From Flavobacterium sp. (GTDB taxonomy: Bacteria; Bacteroidota; Bacteroidia; Flavobacteriales; Flavobacteriaceae): DNA of 64,000 nucleotides. Shown in pieces: positions 25,399 to 34,019 of this stretch; position 1 is the stretch's first letter, and each line of letters begins with the position of its first letter. Under the pieces are notes generated by a model. The model was not told the origin of the DNA. It ran no database searches and saw only the letters and a list, made by a program, of their open reading frames with translations. The position numbers were made by a program, and so were the translations under genes. The stretch covers positions 62,001 through 126,000 of the forward strand of contig JAEUTY010000012.1 in assembly GCA_016787805.1 (NCBI GenBank), read 5' to 3'.

Positions 25399-25959
25399 CT
25401 ATACTTTCATGATTTCTGCTTCTTTGATAACCAAATGTTCTTCAATTTTTTTGATAAAATTGTCGGTCAACTTTTGTACATCGTCTTCGGCTTTTTTACA
25501 CAAATCTTCTGAGGCTCCGTCTTTTTCAAGTTTTTTAATTTCGGTATTGGCTTCTTTTCGGTGGTTTCGAATTCCAATTTTAGCATCTTCGGCTTCTTGC
25601 TTGGCTTGTTTTACCAAATCTCTACGACGCTCTTCGGTTAGTGGCGGAACGCTAATGATAATCACATCACCATTATTCATCGGATTGAATCCTAAGTTGG
25701 CTACCATAATTGCTTTTTCAATCGGTTGCAACATGCTCTTTTCATACGGTTGAATCGTAATGGTTCGGGCATCAGGCACATTGATATTGGCAATTTGTGA
25801 CAAAGGTGTTTGTGAACCGTAATAGTCAACAAAAACGCTTCCTAACATTTGTGGAGACGCTTTTCCAGCACGAATATTTAAAAATGATTTTTCTAAATGC
25901 GCTACTGAAGCCGTCATTGCTTCTTTAGTTTCATCAATGATAAATTCTATTTCTTCCAT
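25399..25959 (-). CDS. frr: Ribosome recycling factor
   Basis: 186 aa, standard length. The conserved helix SVAHLEKSFLNIRAGKASPQ, the DYYGSQTPLSQIANINVPDA segment, and the C-terminal helix with ERRRDLVKQAKQEAEDAKIG identify it. It splits post-termination ribosomes together with EF-G. It follows pyrH on the same strand with a 110-nt gap that contains a strong hairpin; the pyrH-frr pair is conserved in bacteria. Confidence 0.97.
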   Translation of the reverse strand: MEEIEFIIDETKEAMTASVAHLEKSFLNIRAGKASPQMLGSVFVDYYGSQTPLSQIANINVPDARTITIQPYEKSMLQPIEKAIMVANLGFNPMNNGDVIIISVPPLTEERRRDLVKQAKQEAEDAKIGIRNHRKEANTEIKKLEKDGASEDLCKKAEDDVQKLTDNFIKKIEEHLVIKEAEIMKV

Positions 25960-26018
25960 GATTTTAAGTTTTTATTCCGCTGCGCACCATACAGTTCGGC
26001 TTCGCCTCGGGTCAGTCT

Positions 26019-26065
26019 CAGTCTCAGTTTACAGTCAGAAATTCTGTGACTGTATACTGCGACTG
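26019..26065. repeat. Hairpin built from CAGT-type oligomer repeats between pyrH and frr
   Basis: Arms 26019-26037 and 26047-26065 are complementary at 17 of 19 positions, with a 9-nt loop. It begins 5 nt after the pyrH stop (minus strand). It may adjust the pyrH/frr ratio or protect the pyrH mRNA 3' end. Confidence 0.8.
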
Positions 26066-26069
26066 TTTA

Positions 26070-26777
26070 CTATATATTTACAATTGTTCCTACGTTTTCG
26101 CCTTCGCAAATTTTGAGTAAATTACCTCTTTTGTTCATATCAAAAACAACGATTGGTAATTTGTTTTCTTGGCTTAATGTGAAAGCGGTTGTGTCCATTA
26201 CGTTGAGTCCTTTTTTCAAAACATCTTCAAACGAAATGTAATCAAATTTTACAGCAGATTTGTCTTTTTCAGGATCGGCAGTGTAAACACCATCTACTCT
26301 TGTTCCTTTCAAAATCACATCAGCATTAACTTCTACGCCACGCAAAACCGCAGCTGTGTCAGTTGTGAAATAAGGGTTTCCAGTTCCGGCTCCAAAAATA
26401 ACAATTCTTCCTTTTTCCAAATGACGAACGGCTCTTCTTTTAATATATGGTTCGGCAATAGCTTCAATTTTCAAAGCCGTTTGCAAACGCGTTAGCATTC
26501 CTTTGTCTTCCAAAGCACCTTGTAAAGCCATTCCGTTGATTACGGTGGCCAACATTCCCATATAATCGCCTTGTACGCGATCCATTCCGTTACTTGCTCC
26601 AGCTACTCCTCTAAAAATATTTCCACCTCCAATTACAATGGCAATCTCTACACCTTTATCATGAATTTGCTTGATTTCGTCGGCGTATTCAGCCAAAATT
26701 TTAGGGTCAATTCCGTATTGACGTTCGCCCATTAATGCCTCGCCACTCAATTTTAGAAGAATTCTTTTGTATTTCAT
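26070..26777 (-). CDS. pyrH: UMP kinase
   Basis: 235 aa. The amino-acid-kinase fold is plain: [11 protein letters not shown] at the N-terminus, [13 protein letters not shown] (~46-58), [17 protein letters not shown] (~130-146) and [15 protein letters not shown] (~155-170). It phosphorylates UMP to UDP in pyrimidine nucleotide synthesis. First gene of the pyrH-frr unit. A TATATTTG -7-like box lies about 100 nt upstream (26877-26884 on the minus strand). Confidence 0.97.
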   Translation of the reverse strand: MKYKRILLKLSGEALMGERQYGIDPKILAEYADEIKQIHDKGVEIAIVIGGGNIFRGVAGASNGMDRVQGDYMGMLATVINGMALQGALEDKGMLTRLQTALKIEAIAEPYIKRRAVRHLEKGRIVIFGAGTGNPYFTTDTAAVLRGVEVNADVILKGTRVDGVYTADPEKDKSAVKFDYISFEDVLKKGLNVMDTTAFTLSQENKLPIVVFDMNKRGNLLKICEGENVGTIVNI

Positions 26778-26987
26778 TACTTATCTTTATTGTTTTTTAT
26801 TGGTGTAATGCTGTCGCTCAAGTCATTTAAGCTGAATTTATGTCAGAATCTCTTAATAAGATTCATTTTTGTGATGCAAATATAAACATTTCCTTTTTTT
26901 ATTTAAAGGATAAAAATCGCCGTTTGTAACATTTCTTACATTAAAAAATAATTTTGGGTTGTACTTTTGGGAAAACAAATTAAACTA

Positions 26988-27581
26988 ATGAATGCAATAA
27001 TTAAAGAGAGTTTACAAAACAGTTATTCGTACGAAGAATATAGAAATCACGTTACAGCTTTAGTAAAAGAAGGTAAAACCACAGGTCACGATCAATCGGA
27101 AGCGATGATTCATTATTCCGAATTGAACGAAGCAAGATTGCATCGATTGGACAAAACCATGCAAGTAACGGATGAAGTACAATCGTTCCTTGAAAAAATA
27201 AATCGCAAATATATTTGGCTAGTTATTGCCGAAGGTTGGTGCGGTGACGCGGCTCAAATACTTCCAATTATTAATAAAATGGCGCAAGTTTCTGATGCAA
27301 TTGATTTGCGAATTGTACTACGCGACGACAACGAAGATTTAATGAATATGTTTTTGACAAATGGAACCAAGTCGATTCCAAAACTCATTATCATTGATCA
27401 AGAAACGGAAGAAGTAATAGATCATTTCGGTCCACGACCACAAGGCGCCAAACAACTTATTTTAGATTACAAAACCACACACAGAATTGTGGATGAAACG
27501 GCAAAAATTGAATTGCAAAAATGGTATTTGACTGACAAAGGAGTTTCAACGCAAAATGAAATTATAGCGTTGTTGCGTTAA
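26988..27581 (+). CDS. Thioredoxin-family protein with a single active-site Cys
   Basis: 197 aa from ATG 26988; the frame is open seven codons further up without family-like sequence. Residues ~75-165 form a thioredoxin fold, with the active site WCGDAAQ (84-90) in which the second Cys is replaced, followed by the cis-Pro region KSIPKLIII. This fits the bacterial family of thioredoxin-like proteins of unknown substrate in which only the first Cys is kept. A cytoplasmic redox role, for instance glutathionylation or bacillithiol-type chemistry, is a guess. Its end overlaps the truB end by 20 nt, convergent. Confidence 0.75.
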   Translation: MNAIIKESLQNSYSYEEYRNHVTALVKEGKTTGHDQSEAMIHYSELNEARLHRLDKTMQVTDEVQSFLEKINRKYIWLVIAEGWCGDAAQILPIINKMAQVSDAIDLRIVLRDDNEDLMNMFLTNGTKSIPKLIIIDQETEEVIDHFGPRPQGAKQLILDYKTTHRIVDETAKIELQKWYLTDKGVSTQNEIIALLR

Positions 27582-28266
27582 TTTGCTGTTCGAAATCATT
27601 AGGAGAAACGGCTTTTTTTACATCAAAATCACCAATTTTTGTTCGGCGCAATGCGGTTAAATGTGCGCCCGATTGCAAAGCAATGCCAAAATCATAGGCT
27701 AACGAACGAATATAAGTTCCTTTGCTACATTGTACTCGGAAGTCAATTTCGGGCAAAGCAATTCGAGTAATTTCAAATTCGTAAATTGTCGTTTTTCGAG
27801 TTGCTATTTCTACTTCTGAACCTTCTCGAGCGTGTTCGTATAAGCGTTTTCCGTCTTTTTTGATGGCCGAAAAAACAGGTGGTTTTTGGTCGATTTCACC
27901 TAAAAACTGTTCAGTTGTTTTCAGAATTAAAGCATCAGAAATGTGTTCGATTGGAAAAGTGGCGTCAATTTCGGTTTCTAAATCATACGAAGGTGTTGTG
28001 GCACCAACTAAAATAGTTCCAGTATATTCTTTGGTTTGCGACTGAATTTCAGTGATTTTTTTGGTGAATTTTCCAGTACAAATAATCAACAATCCCGACG
28101 CTAATGGATCTAAAGTTCCGGCGTGACCAATTTTAAATTTCTTGGGAAGATCGAACTTTCGTTTGAGTAAATATTTCAACTTATTGACTGCCTGAAACGA
28201 GCTCCAAGTTAACGGTTTGTCAATGAGTAGAATTTGACCTTCCAGAAAATCGTCGGCAGTTTTCAA
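27562..28266 (-). CDS. truB: tRNA pseudouridine-55 synthase
   Basis: 234 aa. The catalytic motif is in KIGHAGTLDPLASGLLIICTGKFTK (residues ~47-71; Asp in GTLDP), preceded by LIDKPLTWSSFQAVNKL and followed by YEFEITR and QCSKGTYIRSLAYDFG. It converts U55 to pseudouridine in tRNA. It lacks the extra C-terminal PUA domain of longer TruB proteins, which is usual in Bacteroidota. It is the distal gene of the ftsX-DUF3098-uppP-truB cluster, 3 nt after uppP. Confidence 0.96.
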   Translation of the reverse strand: MKTADDFLEGQILLIDKPLTWSSFQAVNKLKYLLKRKFDLPKKFKIGHAGTLDPLASGLLIICTGKFTKKITEIQSQTKEYTGTILVGATTPSYDLETEIDATFPIEHISDALILKTTEQFLGEIDQKPPVFSAIKKDGKRLYEHAREGSEVEIATRKTTIYEFEITRIALPEIDFRVQCSKGTYIRSLAYDFGIALQSGAHLTALRRTKIGDFDVKKAVSPNDFEQQINATTL

Positions 28267-28269
28267 TGG

Positions 28270-29079
28270 TTATTTGTTTAAAGAAAAGTAAGCTAAAAGT
28301 AGTACTCCAGCAATAATTCGGTAGTAACCCCAAGGTTTGAAACCGTATTTTTTGATGATGCCAATAAAAAATTTAATTGCTATAATCGCAACAACAAAAG
28401 CAACTACATTTCCAATCAGAAAAAGTTTCAAATTGTCGCTGGATTGCGTTAACAATTCGTATCCTTTTAATTGCGAAGTTTCGTAGGTTTTTAAAAATAA
28501 CGAATAAGTTGTAACCGCAAACATAGTAGGAACTGCAAGAAAAAACGAAAATTCGGCTGCAGTTTCACGGGTCAATCCTTGTTGCATTCCACCAATAATA
28601 GAAGCCGCCGAGCGACTCGTTCCAGGCATCATAGCCAAACATTGCCAAACACCAATTGATACTGCTTTTTTGAGGGTAATATCTTCTTCTCTAGCAATGG
28701 TTGGATTGTTGAATCTACTGTCAATAAACAACAAAATAATTCCGCCTAAAATAAGCACAACTGCAATAGGAATAGGATTTCCGAGTACTGCGTCGATTTT
28801 ATCATCAAATAATTTTCCTAAAATTAAAGCCGGAATAACCGCAAAAGCTAATTTGATGTAAAAGTTGATTTTTTTAAAGTCGAAAAACTTCTTCCAATAC
28901 AAAACCACAACAGCCAAAATGGCTCCAAATTGAATGGCAACTTGAAACAATTTGACAAAATCGTCTTCTTGAATTCCGAAAAACGAACTGGTAAAAATCA
29001 TGTGTGCCGTTGAAGATACAGGCAAATATTCGGTCAATCCTTCAACGATAGCAATAAGAATGGCTTGTAGTAAATCCAT
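28270..29079 (-). CDS. uppP: Undecaprenyl-diphosphate phosphatase
   Basis: 269 aa, polytopic. Signature motifs are EGLTEYLPVSSTAH (residues ~13-26) and PGTSRSAASIIGGM (~152-165). It recycles the peptidoglycan lipid carrier by removing one phosphate from undecaprenyl pyrophosphate, and loss or excess affects bacitracin resistance. It lies between DUF3098 and truB in a conserved flavobacterial cell-envelope cluster. Confidence 0.96.
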   Translation of the reverse strand: MDLLQAILIAIVEGLTEYLPVSSTAHMIFTSSFFGIQEDDFVKLFQVAIQFGAILAVVVLYWKKFFDFKKINFYIKLAFAVIPALILGKLFDDKIDAVLGNPIPIAVVLILGGIILLFIDSRFNNPTIAREEDITLKKAVSIGVWQCLAMMPGTSRSAASIIGGMQQGLTRETAAEFSFFLAVPTMFAVTTYSLFLKTYETSQLKGYELLTQSSDNLKLFLIGNVVAFVVAIIAIKFFIGIIKKYGFKPWGYYRIIAGVLLLAYFSLNK

Positions 29080-29091
29080 TGGTTTGATGAG

Positions 29092-29147
29092 TTAGATTTT
29101 TAGAAAGACAGATTTTTAGAAAGACAGATTAGAGTCTAAAAATCTAA
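29092..29147. repeat. 16-nt tandem repeat within a hairpin between DUF3098 and uppP genes
   Basis: GATTTTTAGAAAGACA occurs twice in tandem (29095-29126). The outer sequence TTAGATTTTTAGA (29092-29104) is exactly complementary to 29135-29147, so the whole spacer can fold into a hairpin. Confidence 0.85.
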
Positions 29148-29153
29148 GCAAGT

Positions 29154-29393
29154 CTATTTTGATTTTTTAAATATCGAATAAATCACTACACCAAAACCAG
29201 CCAAAACTACGGTTGGAGCCAAACCAATTCGTCTGAAACTAAACAATTCATTTTCTTTAAACACATTTGGATCTTCGCTTCCGCCACCACTCATTAGAAT
29301 GAATCCTAAAGCAATTACAGCCAATCCAATCAAGAGAAATTTGTAGTTTATTGCTTCAAATAAAAATCCGTTTTTGTTTTCGTTGTCTTTCAT
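29154..29393 (-). CDS. DUF3098 membrane protein
   Basis: 79 aa with two hydrophobic helices (about 14-31 and 56-75) separated by a short polar linker with GGGSEDPNVF, matching the DUF3098 family, which is found almost only in Bacteroidota directly beside ftsX and uppP. The function is unknown; the location suggests cell division or envelope assembly. Cotranscribed with its neighbours, with a 74-nt repeat-containing spacer to uppP. Confidence 0.85.
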   Translation of the reverse strand: MKDNENKNGFLFEAINYKFLLIGLAVIALGFILMSGGGSEDPNVFKENELFSFRRIGLAPTVVLAGFGVVIYSIFKKSK

Positions 29394-29405
29394 GTGAAAT
29401 AGAGT

Positions 29406-29942
29406 TTATTTTTTAAAAAATACCTTTTCTAATTTATTGGTTTTGTAGGCTTCAACATATTTTTGAGTCTCCGCTGGTAATGTAATTTTATTGTCAATGC
29501 AATATTTTAAAACCATTTTAGCGGCTTCTAATTGAACTTCTTTGATTTCTTTTTTGTTCTTTTCAGAAGTACATTTCAAAAAGCGATTTTGGTTTATTTT
29601 CTGATTCAGAATGTAATTGGAAAAACTAACTTCACTAATAAATACTAAGTTAGGATCATTTTTTAAAGATTCATGAAACTTAGAATTAAACGGAATTTTA
29701 TACCAAACCTCTCTGCTTTTCCAATAATTCACGATTCGCTCGGCTGCTTTGTACTCTTTGGAACCAATTAAATGATGGTTTTGTAAAATAAAATTAGAGG
29801 CTAAATACAATGCACCTTCAAATTCTGCATCAAATGCGGGTTCCTTTGCTTTAATGATGTTTTTGTGAAGATTTATCATGTCTTGCCCAACAGAAACTAT
29901 TGGAAAAACCAATAAGAACAATAAGAACAAGTGTTTTTTCAT
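29406..29942 (-). CDS. Secreted hypothetical protein
   Basis: 178 aa, not recognised. A signal peptide ends near VSVGQ; the mature part is basic and largely helical, with conserved-looking blocks such as HHLIGSKEYKAAERIVNYWK (~55-74). No lipobox, membrane segment or catalytic motif is visible. It lies inside the ftsX-DUF3098 operon, 7 nt from ftsX and 12 nt from DUF3098, so the envelope is its likely place of action. Confidence 0.65.
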   Translation of the reverse strand: MKKHLFLLFLLVFPIVSVGQDMINLHKNIIKAKEPAFDAEFEGALYLASNFILQNHHLIGSKEYKAAERIVNYWKSREVWYKIPFNSKFHESLKNDPNLVFISEVSFSNYILNQKINQNRFLKCTSEKNKKEIKEVQLEAAKMVLKYCIDNKITLPAETQKYVEAYKTNKLEKVFFKK

Positions 29943-29949
29943 GTTACTA

Positions 29950-30825
29950 TTAATATAAATCGTCTGTTCGTAAATTCAAAAATCGTTGTGTTGCAAAGTA
30001 AGTGCTAACCCAAGTAATTACAACGCCCAACACCAATACACCCAACAAAACCGCAATAGTTAGTTCAATATCTCTAAAAATATCTAAGGCAGGAAAATTG
30101 ATGTGGATGTAAAAAAGTACGCCCAAAAGAACCAGTACAGCTAATACAGAACCAATTACACCCAAAATCACACTTCTTTTAACAAAAGGTTTTCTTATAA
30201 ACGCTTTAGTCGCACCAACCATTTGCATGGTTTTGATGATAAAACGATTGGCATAAATTGCTAATCGAAGTGAACTATTAATGAGTAAAAAAGAAATGAT
30301 GGCAAAAACACCACTAATTACCAATATCCAAAAACTTACTTTTCTAATATTGTCGTTAACTAAAGTAATTAATTGCTTGTCGTAAACCACATCGGCAACC
30401 ATTGGGTTAGCGCGAATTTGATTTTCTGCTTTAGAAAAACCTGGATTGGTTACATAATCGGCTTTCAAATGAATGTCGAACGAATTGTATAACGGATTAG
30501 CTCCTAAGTATTCCACAAAGTTTTCGCCCAAGGTTTTTTCGTGTTCTTTGGCAGCTTGCTCTTTAGAAACGTATTTGAAATCTTTAGCAAATGGCGATGC
30601 TTTCAATTCGGCGTCAAAAGCCTTGAAAACACTATCGTTAGCTTCATTTTTAAAGAAAACAGTCATCACAATATCTTCTTTGAAATTGTCGGATAAACGT
30701 TTGGAATTAATTACAAAAAGACCAAGTAATCCCAATAAAAAAAGTACTAAAAATACACTTAATACTACCGATACATACGATGTAATTACTCTTCTCTTCT
30801 GAAATTTCTCAAATGATGATGCCAT
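29950..30825 (-). CDS. ftsX: FtsX-like cell-division permease
   Basis: 291 aa with the FtsX layout: helix 1 (~16-38), a periplasmic domain (~39-165), then three helices (~166-190, 215-240, 256-280). It forms the membrane half of the FtsEX complex that activates septal peptidoglycan hydrolases. FtsE is not adjacent here, which is the usual situation in flavobacteria. First gene of the minus-strand cluster; the start lies about 70 nt from the divergent leuS promoter. Confidence 0.88.
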   Translation of the reverse strand: MASSFEKFQKRRVITSYVSVVLSVFLVLFLLGLLGLFVINSKRLSDNFKEDIVMTVFFKNEANDSVFKAFDAELKASPFAKDFKYVSKEQAAKEHEKTLGENFVEYLGANPLYNSFDIHLKADYVTNPGFSKAENQIRANPMVADVVYDKQLITLVNDNIRKVSFWILVISGVFAIISFLLINSSLRLAIYANRFIIKTMQMVGATKAFIRKPFVKRSVILGVIGSVLAVLVLLGVLFYIHINFPALDIFRDIELTIAVLLGVLVLGVVITWVSTYFATQRFLNLRTDDLY

Positions 30826-30892
30826 AAATTGTATTTTAAGCCGTAAAATTAATAAAGAATTTGTTTATTCATAGTTTATAACGTTTAAAGTT

Positions 30893-30921
30893 TTGACTTT
30901 AGTACAATAAACGTAAATTTG
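30893..30921 (+). promoter_or_regulatory. leuS promoter
   Basis: TTG at 30893-30895, an 18-nt spacer and TAAATTTG at 30914-30921. The predicted transcript would have a leader of about 150 nt before the leuS start, in which no attenuator or T-box-like element was recognised. Confidence 0.75.
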
Positions 30922-31079
30922 CAGGCGATTATCGTAGACATTAACTTTCGATTAACTTTGGCAGGAAAAACAGAAAATTTTATCAAAGTAAATTCTTACA
31001 GTTTTGTGTTTTTAAAACGATATTAAAGAAGAATTTTTCATCTATCAAAATAAAAATCAGTCACTCAGAAACCAAAAGT

Positions 31080-33914
31080 ATGAAGTACTTTCACGAAAAA
31101 ATCGAAGCCAAATGGCAACAATATTGGGCCGAAAACCAAACTTTCGCCGCATCCAACAATTCAGATAAGCCAAAATATTACGTTTTGGACATGTTTCCGT
31201 ATCCTTCGGGCGCCGGATTACACGTTGGACATCCGCTAGGTTACATTGCTTCAGATATTGTAGCACGTTACAAACGTCACAAAGGATTCAATGTATTGCA
31301 TCCACAAGGTTATGATTCTTTTGGTTTACCAGCCGAACAATACGCCATTCAAACCGGGCAACATCCCGAAAAAACGACTCGTGAAAACATTGCTCGCTAC
31401 CGTGAACAATTGGATAAAATTGGTTTTTCGTTTGATTGGAGTAGAGAAGTACGCACGTCAAATCCCGATTACTACAAGCATACACAGTGGATTTTTATTC
31501 AATTGTTCAACTCGTGGTACAATAATGATACTGATAAAGCTGAAGACATTGCAACGTTGGTTTCTATTTTTGAAAACGAAGGAAATGCGAATGTAAATTC
31601 GGTTTGCGATGATAATGTCGCTCCGTTTTCAGCTGAACAATGGAATGCTTTTTCATCCGAAGAACAACAGAAAATACTGTTACAATACCGATTAACCTAT
31701 TTGGCAGAAACCGAAGTAAATTGGTGTCCAGCTTTGGGAACCGTTTTGGCCAACGACGAAATTGTAAACGGAGTTTCCGAACGAGGTGGTCATCTAGTAA
31801 TTCGTAAAAAAATGACCCAATGGTCGATGCGAATTTCTGCTTATGCCGAACGTTTGTTGCAAGGTCTAGAAACTATCGATTGGACCGAAAGTTTGAAAGA
31901 ATCACAACGCAATTGGATCGGGAAATCGGTTGGTGCTCATGTAGAATTTAGAGTTCAGAATTCAGAATTCAGAATTCCTGTATTTACCACTAGACCTGAC
32001 ACGATTTTCGGAGTAACATTTATGACATTGGCTCCCGAACACGAGTTGGTTGCACAAATTACAACTCCAGAGCAAAAAGTGGCAGTTGAAGCGTATATTG
32101 AAGCGACAGCCAAACGTTCAGAAAGAGAACGAATGGCCGATATAAAAACCATTTCAGGAGTATTTACAGGAGCGTTTGCCGAACATCCGTTTACCAAAGA
32201 ACCGATTCCAGTTTGGATTGGCGATTACGTGTTAGCAGGCTACGGAACTGGAGCAGTAATGGCCGTTCCTTGTGGTGACGAACGTGATTATGCTTTCGCG
32301 AATTTCTTCAGAGGAACTAACGGAATGCCAGCTATAAAAAATATTTTCAACCAAGATATTTCAGAAGCTGCTTTTGCTGAAAAAAGCGGATTTGAATTGG
32401 TCAACTCCGATTTCCTTAACGGATTGGATTATAAAAACGGCACTAAAAAAGTCATCGAAGAACTTGAAAAAATCGGGCAAGGCAAAGGCAAAACCAACTA
32501 CCGTTTGCGCGATGCTGTGTTCTCACGTCAGCGTTATTGGGGCGAACCGTTTCCAGTGTATTACGTGAACGGATTACCACAAATGATCGATGCCAAACAT
32601 TTACCAATTGTTTTACCAGAAGTAGAAAAATATTTACCCACCGAAGACGGTCAACCACCATTAGGAAACGCAACCAATTGGGCTTGGGATAGTGTTCAGT
32701 GCTCTGTGGTCAGTAATCAGTTGATTGATAATAAAACAATTTTTCCTCTAGAATTGAACACCATGCCAGGTTGGGCGGGAAGTTCGTGGTATTGGATGCG
32801 TTATATGGATGCACACAACGAAGGTGAATTTGCCAGCCAAGACGCATTAAAATATTGGGAAAACGTAGATTTATACATTGGCGGAAGCGAACACGCCACA
32901 GGCCATTTGTTGTACTCACGTTTTTGGAACAAATTTTTAAAAGATAGAGGTTTCGCACCCACAGAAGAACCGTTCAAAAAACTCATCAACCAAGGAATGA
33001 TTTTGGGAATGAGTGCGTTTGTTTATCGAAGCGAAGATTCAAAAAAACTATATTCTAAAGGATTGATAAAAGAATTGAATGTGCATCCAATTCATGTTGA
33101 TTTAGCTGTGATTAATGATATCACCAACGAATTAAACATAGAAGCGTTCAAAAACCATCCATTGTATGCCGATTATAAAGATGCCGAATTTATTTTAGAA
33201 GAAGGCAAATACATTGTAGGTCGCGAAGTCGAAAAAATGTCCAAATCGAAATACAATGTAGTCAATCCGGATGATATTTGTGAGCAATACGGTGCCGATA
33301 CGTTGCGTTTGTACGAAATGTTTTTGGGTCCGTTAGAGCAAGCCAAACCTTGGAACACTGCCGGAATTACTGGTGTTTCAGGTTTCTTGAAAAAGTTATG
33401 GCGTTTGTATTTTGACGATAATGGTTTGATTGTAACCAACGACGAACCAACAGCGGAAATGTACAAATCACTCCATAAGACCATCAAAAAAGTAACGGAA
33501 GATATTGAGAATTTCTCGTTCAATACATCGGTTTCACAGTTTATGATTTGTGTGAATGAGTTGGCACAGTTAAAATGCAATCACCGAAAAATTTTAGAAC
33601 CATTAGCGATTATCGTTTCACCTTACGCACCGCACATCGCCGAAGAATTATGGAGTCAATTGGGTCACGAAGGTTCGATTTCAACGGTTGATTTTCCAGT
33701 TTTTGAAGAAAAGTATTTGGTCGAAAGTGAAAAAGAATATCCAGTTTCGTTCAACGGTAAAATGCGTTTTACTATCAAGTTGCCCTTGGATTTAACCGCC
33801 GCTCAAATTGAAGAAATCGTGATGAATGATGAGCGCACCCAGCAACAATTGCAAGGAAGAACACCCAATAAAGTAATTATCGTTCCCGGTAAGATTATTA
33901 ATTTGGTTGGATAG
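31080..33914 (+). CDS. leuS: Leucine-tRNA ligase
   Basis: 944 aa, class I synthetase. The HIGH motif appears as HVGH (48-51), the editing domain lies in ~230-480, and the KMSKS motif is at about 720-724 (VEKMSKSKYN). The tRNA-binding C-terminal helices and the terminal LVG-containing domain complete it. Two stretches of the gene consist of oligomer repeats that read in frame: three copies of TTCAGAA at 31954-31974, encoding VQNSEFR-like residues in the editing domain, and a period-7 array at 32694-32728 just before FPLELNTMPGW. The catalytic residues are unaffected. Preceded by a good promoter; divergent from ftsX. Confidence 0.96.
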   Translation: MKYFHEKIEAKWQQYWAENQTFAASNNSDKPKYYVLDMFPYPSGAGLHVGHPLGYIASDIVARYKRHKGFNVLHPQGYDSFGLPAEQYAIQTGQHPEKTTRENIARYREQLDKIGFSFDWSREVRTSNPDYYKHTQWIFIQLFNSWYNNDTDKAEDIATLVSIFENEGNANVNSVCDDNVAPFSAEQWNAFSSEEQQKILLQYRLTYLAETEVNWCPALGTVLANDEIVNGVSERGGHLVIRKKMTQWSMRISAYAERLLQGLETIDWTESLKESQRNWIGKSVGAHVEFRVQNSEFRIPVFTTRPDTIFGVTFMTLAPEHELVAQITTPEQKVAVEAYIEATAKRSERERMADIKTISGVFTGAFAEHPFTKEPIPVWIGDYVLAGYGTGAVMAVPCGDERDYAFANFFRGTNGMPAIKNIFNQDISEAAFAEKSGFELVNSDFLNGLDYKNGTKKVIEELEKIGQGKGKTNYRLRDAVFSRQRYWGEPFPVYYVNGLPQMIDAKHLPIVLPEVEKYLPTEDGQPPLGNATNWAWDSVQCSVVSNQLIDNKTIFPLELNTMPGWAGSSWYWMRYMDAHNEGEFASQDALKYWENVDLYIGGSEHATGHLLYSRFWNKFLKDRGFAPTEEPFKKLINQGMILGMSAFVYRSEDSKKLYSKGLIKELNVHPIHVDLAVINDITNELNIEAFKNHPLYADYKDAEFILEEGKYIVGREVEKMSKSKYNVVNPDDICEQYGADTLRLYEMFLGPLEQAKPWNTAGITGVSGFLKKLWRLYFDDNGLIVTNDEPTAEMYKSLHKTIKKVTEDIENFSFNTSVSQFMICVNELAQLKCNHRKILEPLAIIVSPYAPHIAEELWSQLGHEGSISTVDFPVFEEKYLVESEKEYPVSFNGKMRFTIKLPLDLTAAQIEEIVMNDERTQQQLQGRTPNKVIIVPGKIINLVG
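31954..31974 (+). repeat. Heptamer array inside leuS (1)
   Basis: TTCAGAA repeated three times exactly, 21 nt and therefore frame-neutral, continuing into TTC. Confidence 0.95.
32694..32728 (+). repeat. Heptamer array inside leuS (2)
   Basis: Five period-7 units: GTTCAGT, GCTCTGT, GGTCAGT, AATCAGT and TGATTGA. It resembles the CAGT-type arrays of intergenic spacers in this window. Confidence 0.75.
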
Positions 33915-34019
33915 TTTATAATAAAAAGTTAAATCTTTGTAAGGGTTTCGTTAAAAGCTTTTTACGATACAAACTAGGGTTGTAGTTTTGATGATAATTG
34001 TAAAAAAAAAACAACTATC

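Noticed and set aside
30922-31079. T-box leader upstream of leuS
   Set aside because: No specifier hairpin, T-box sequence or terminator is recognisable in the 150-nt leader.
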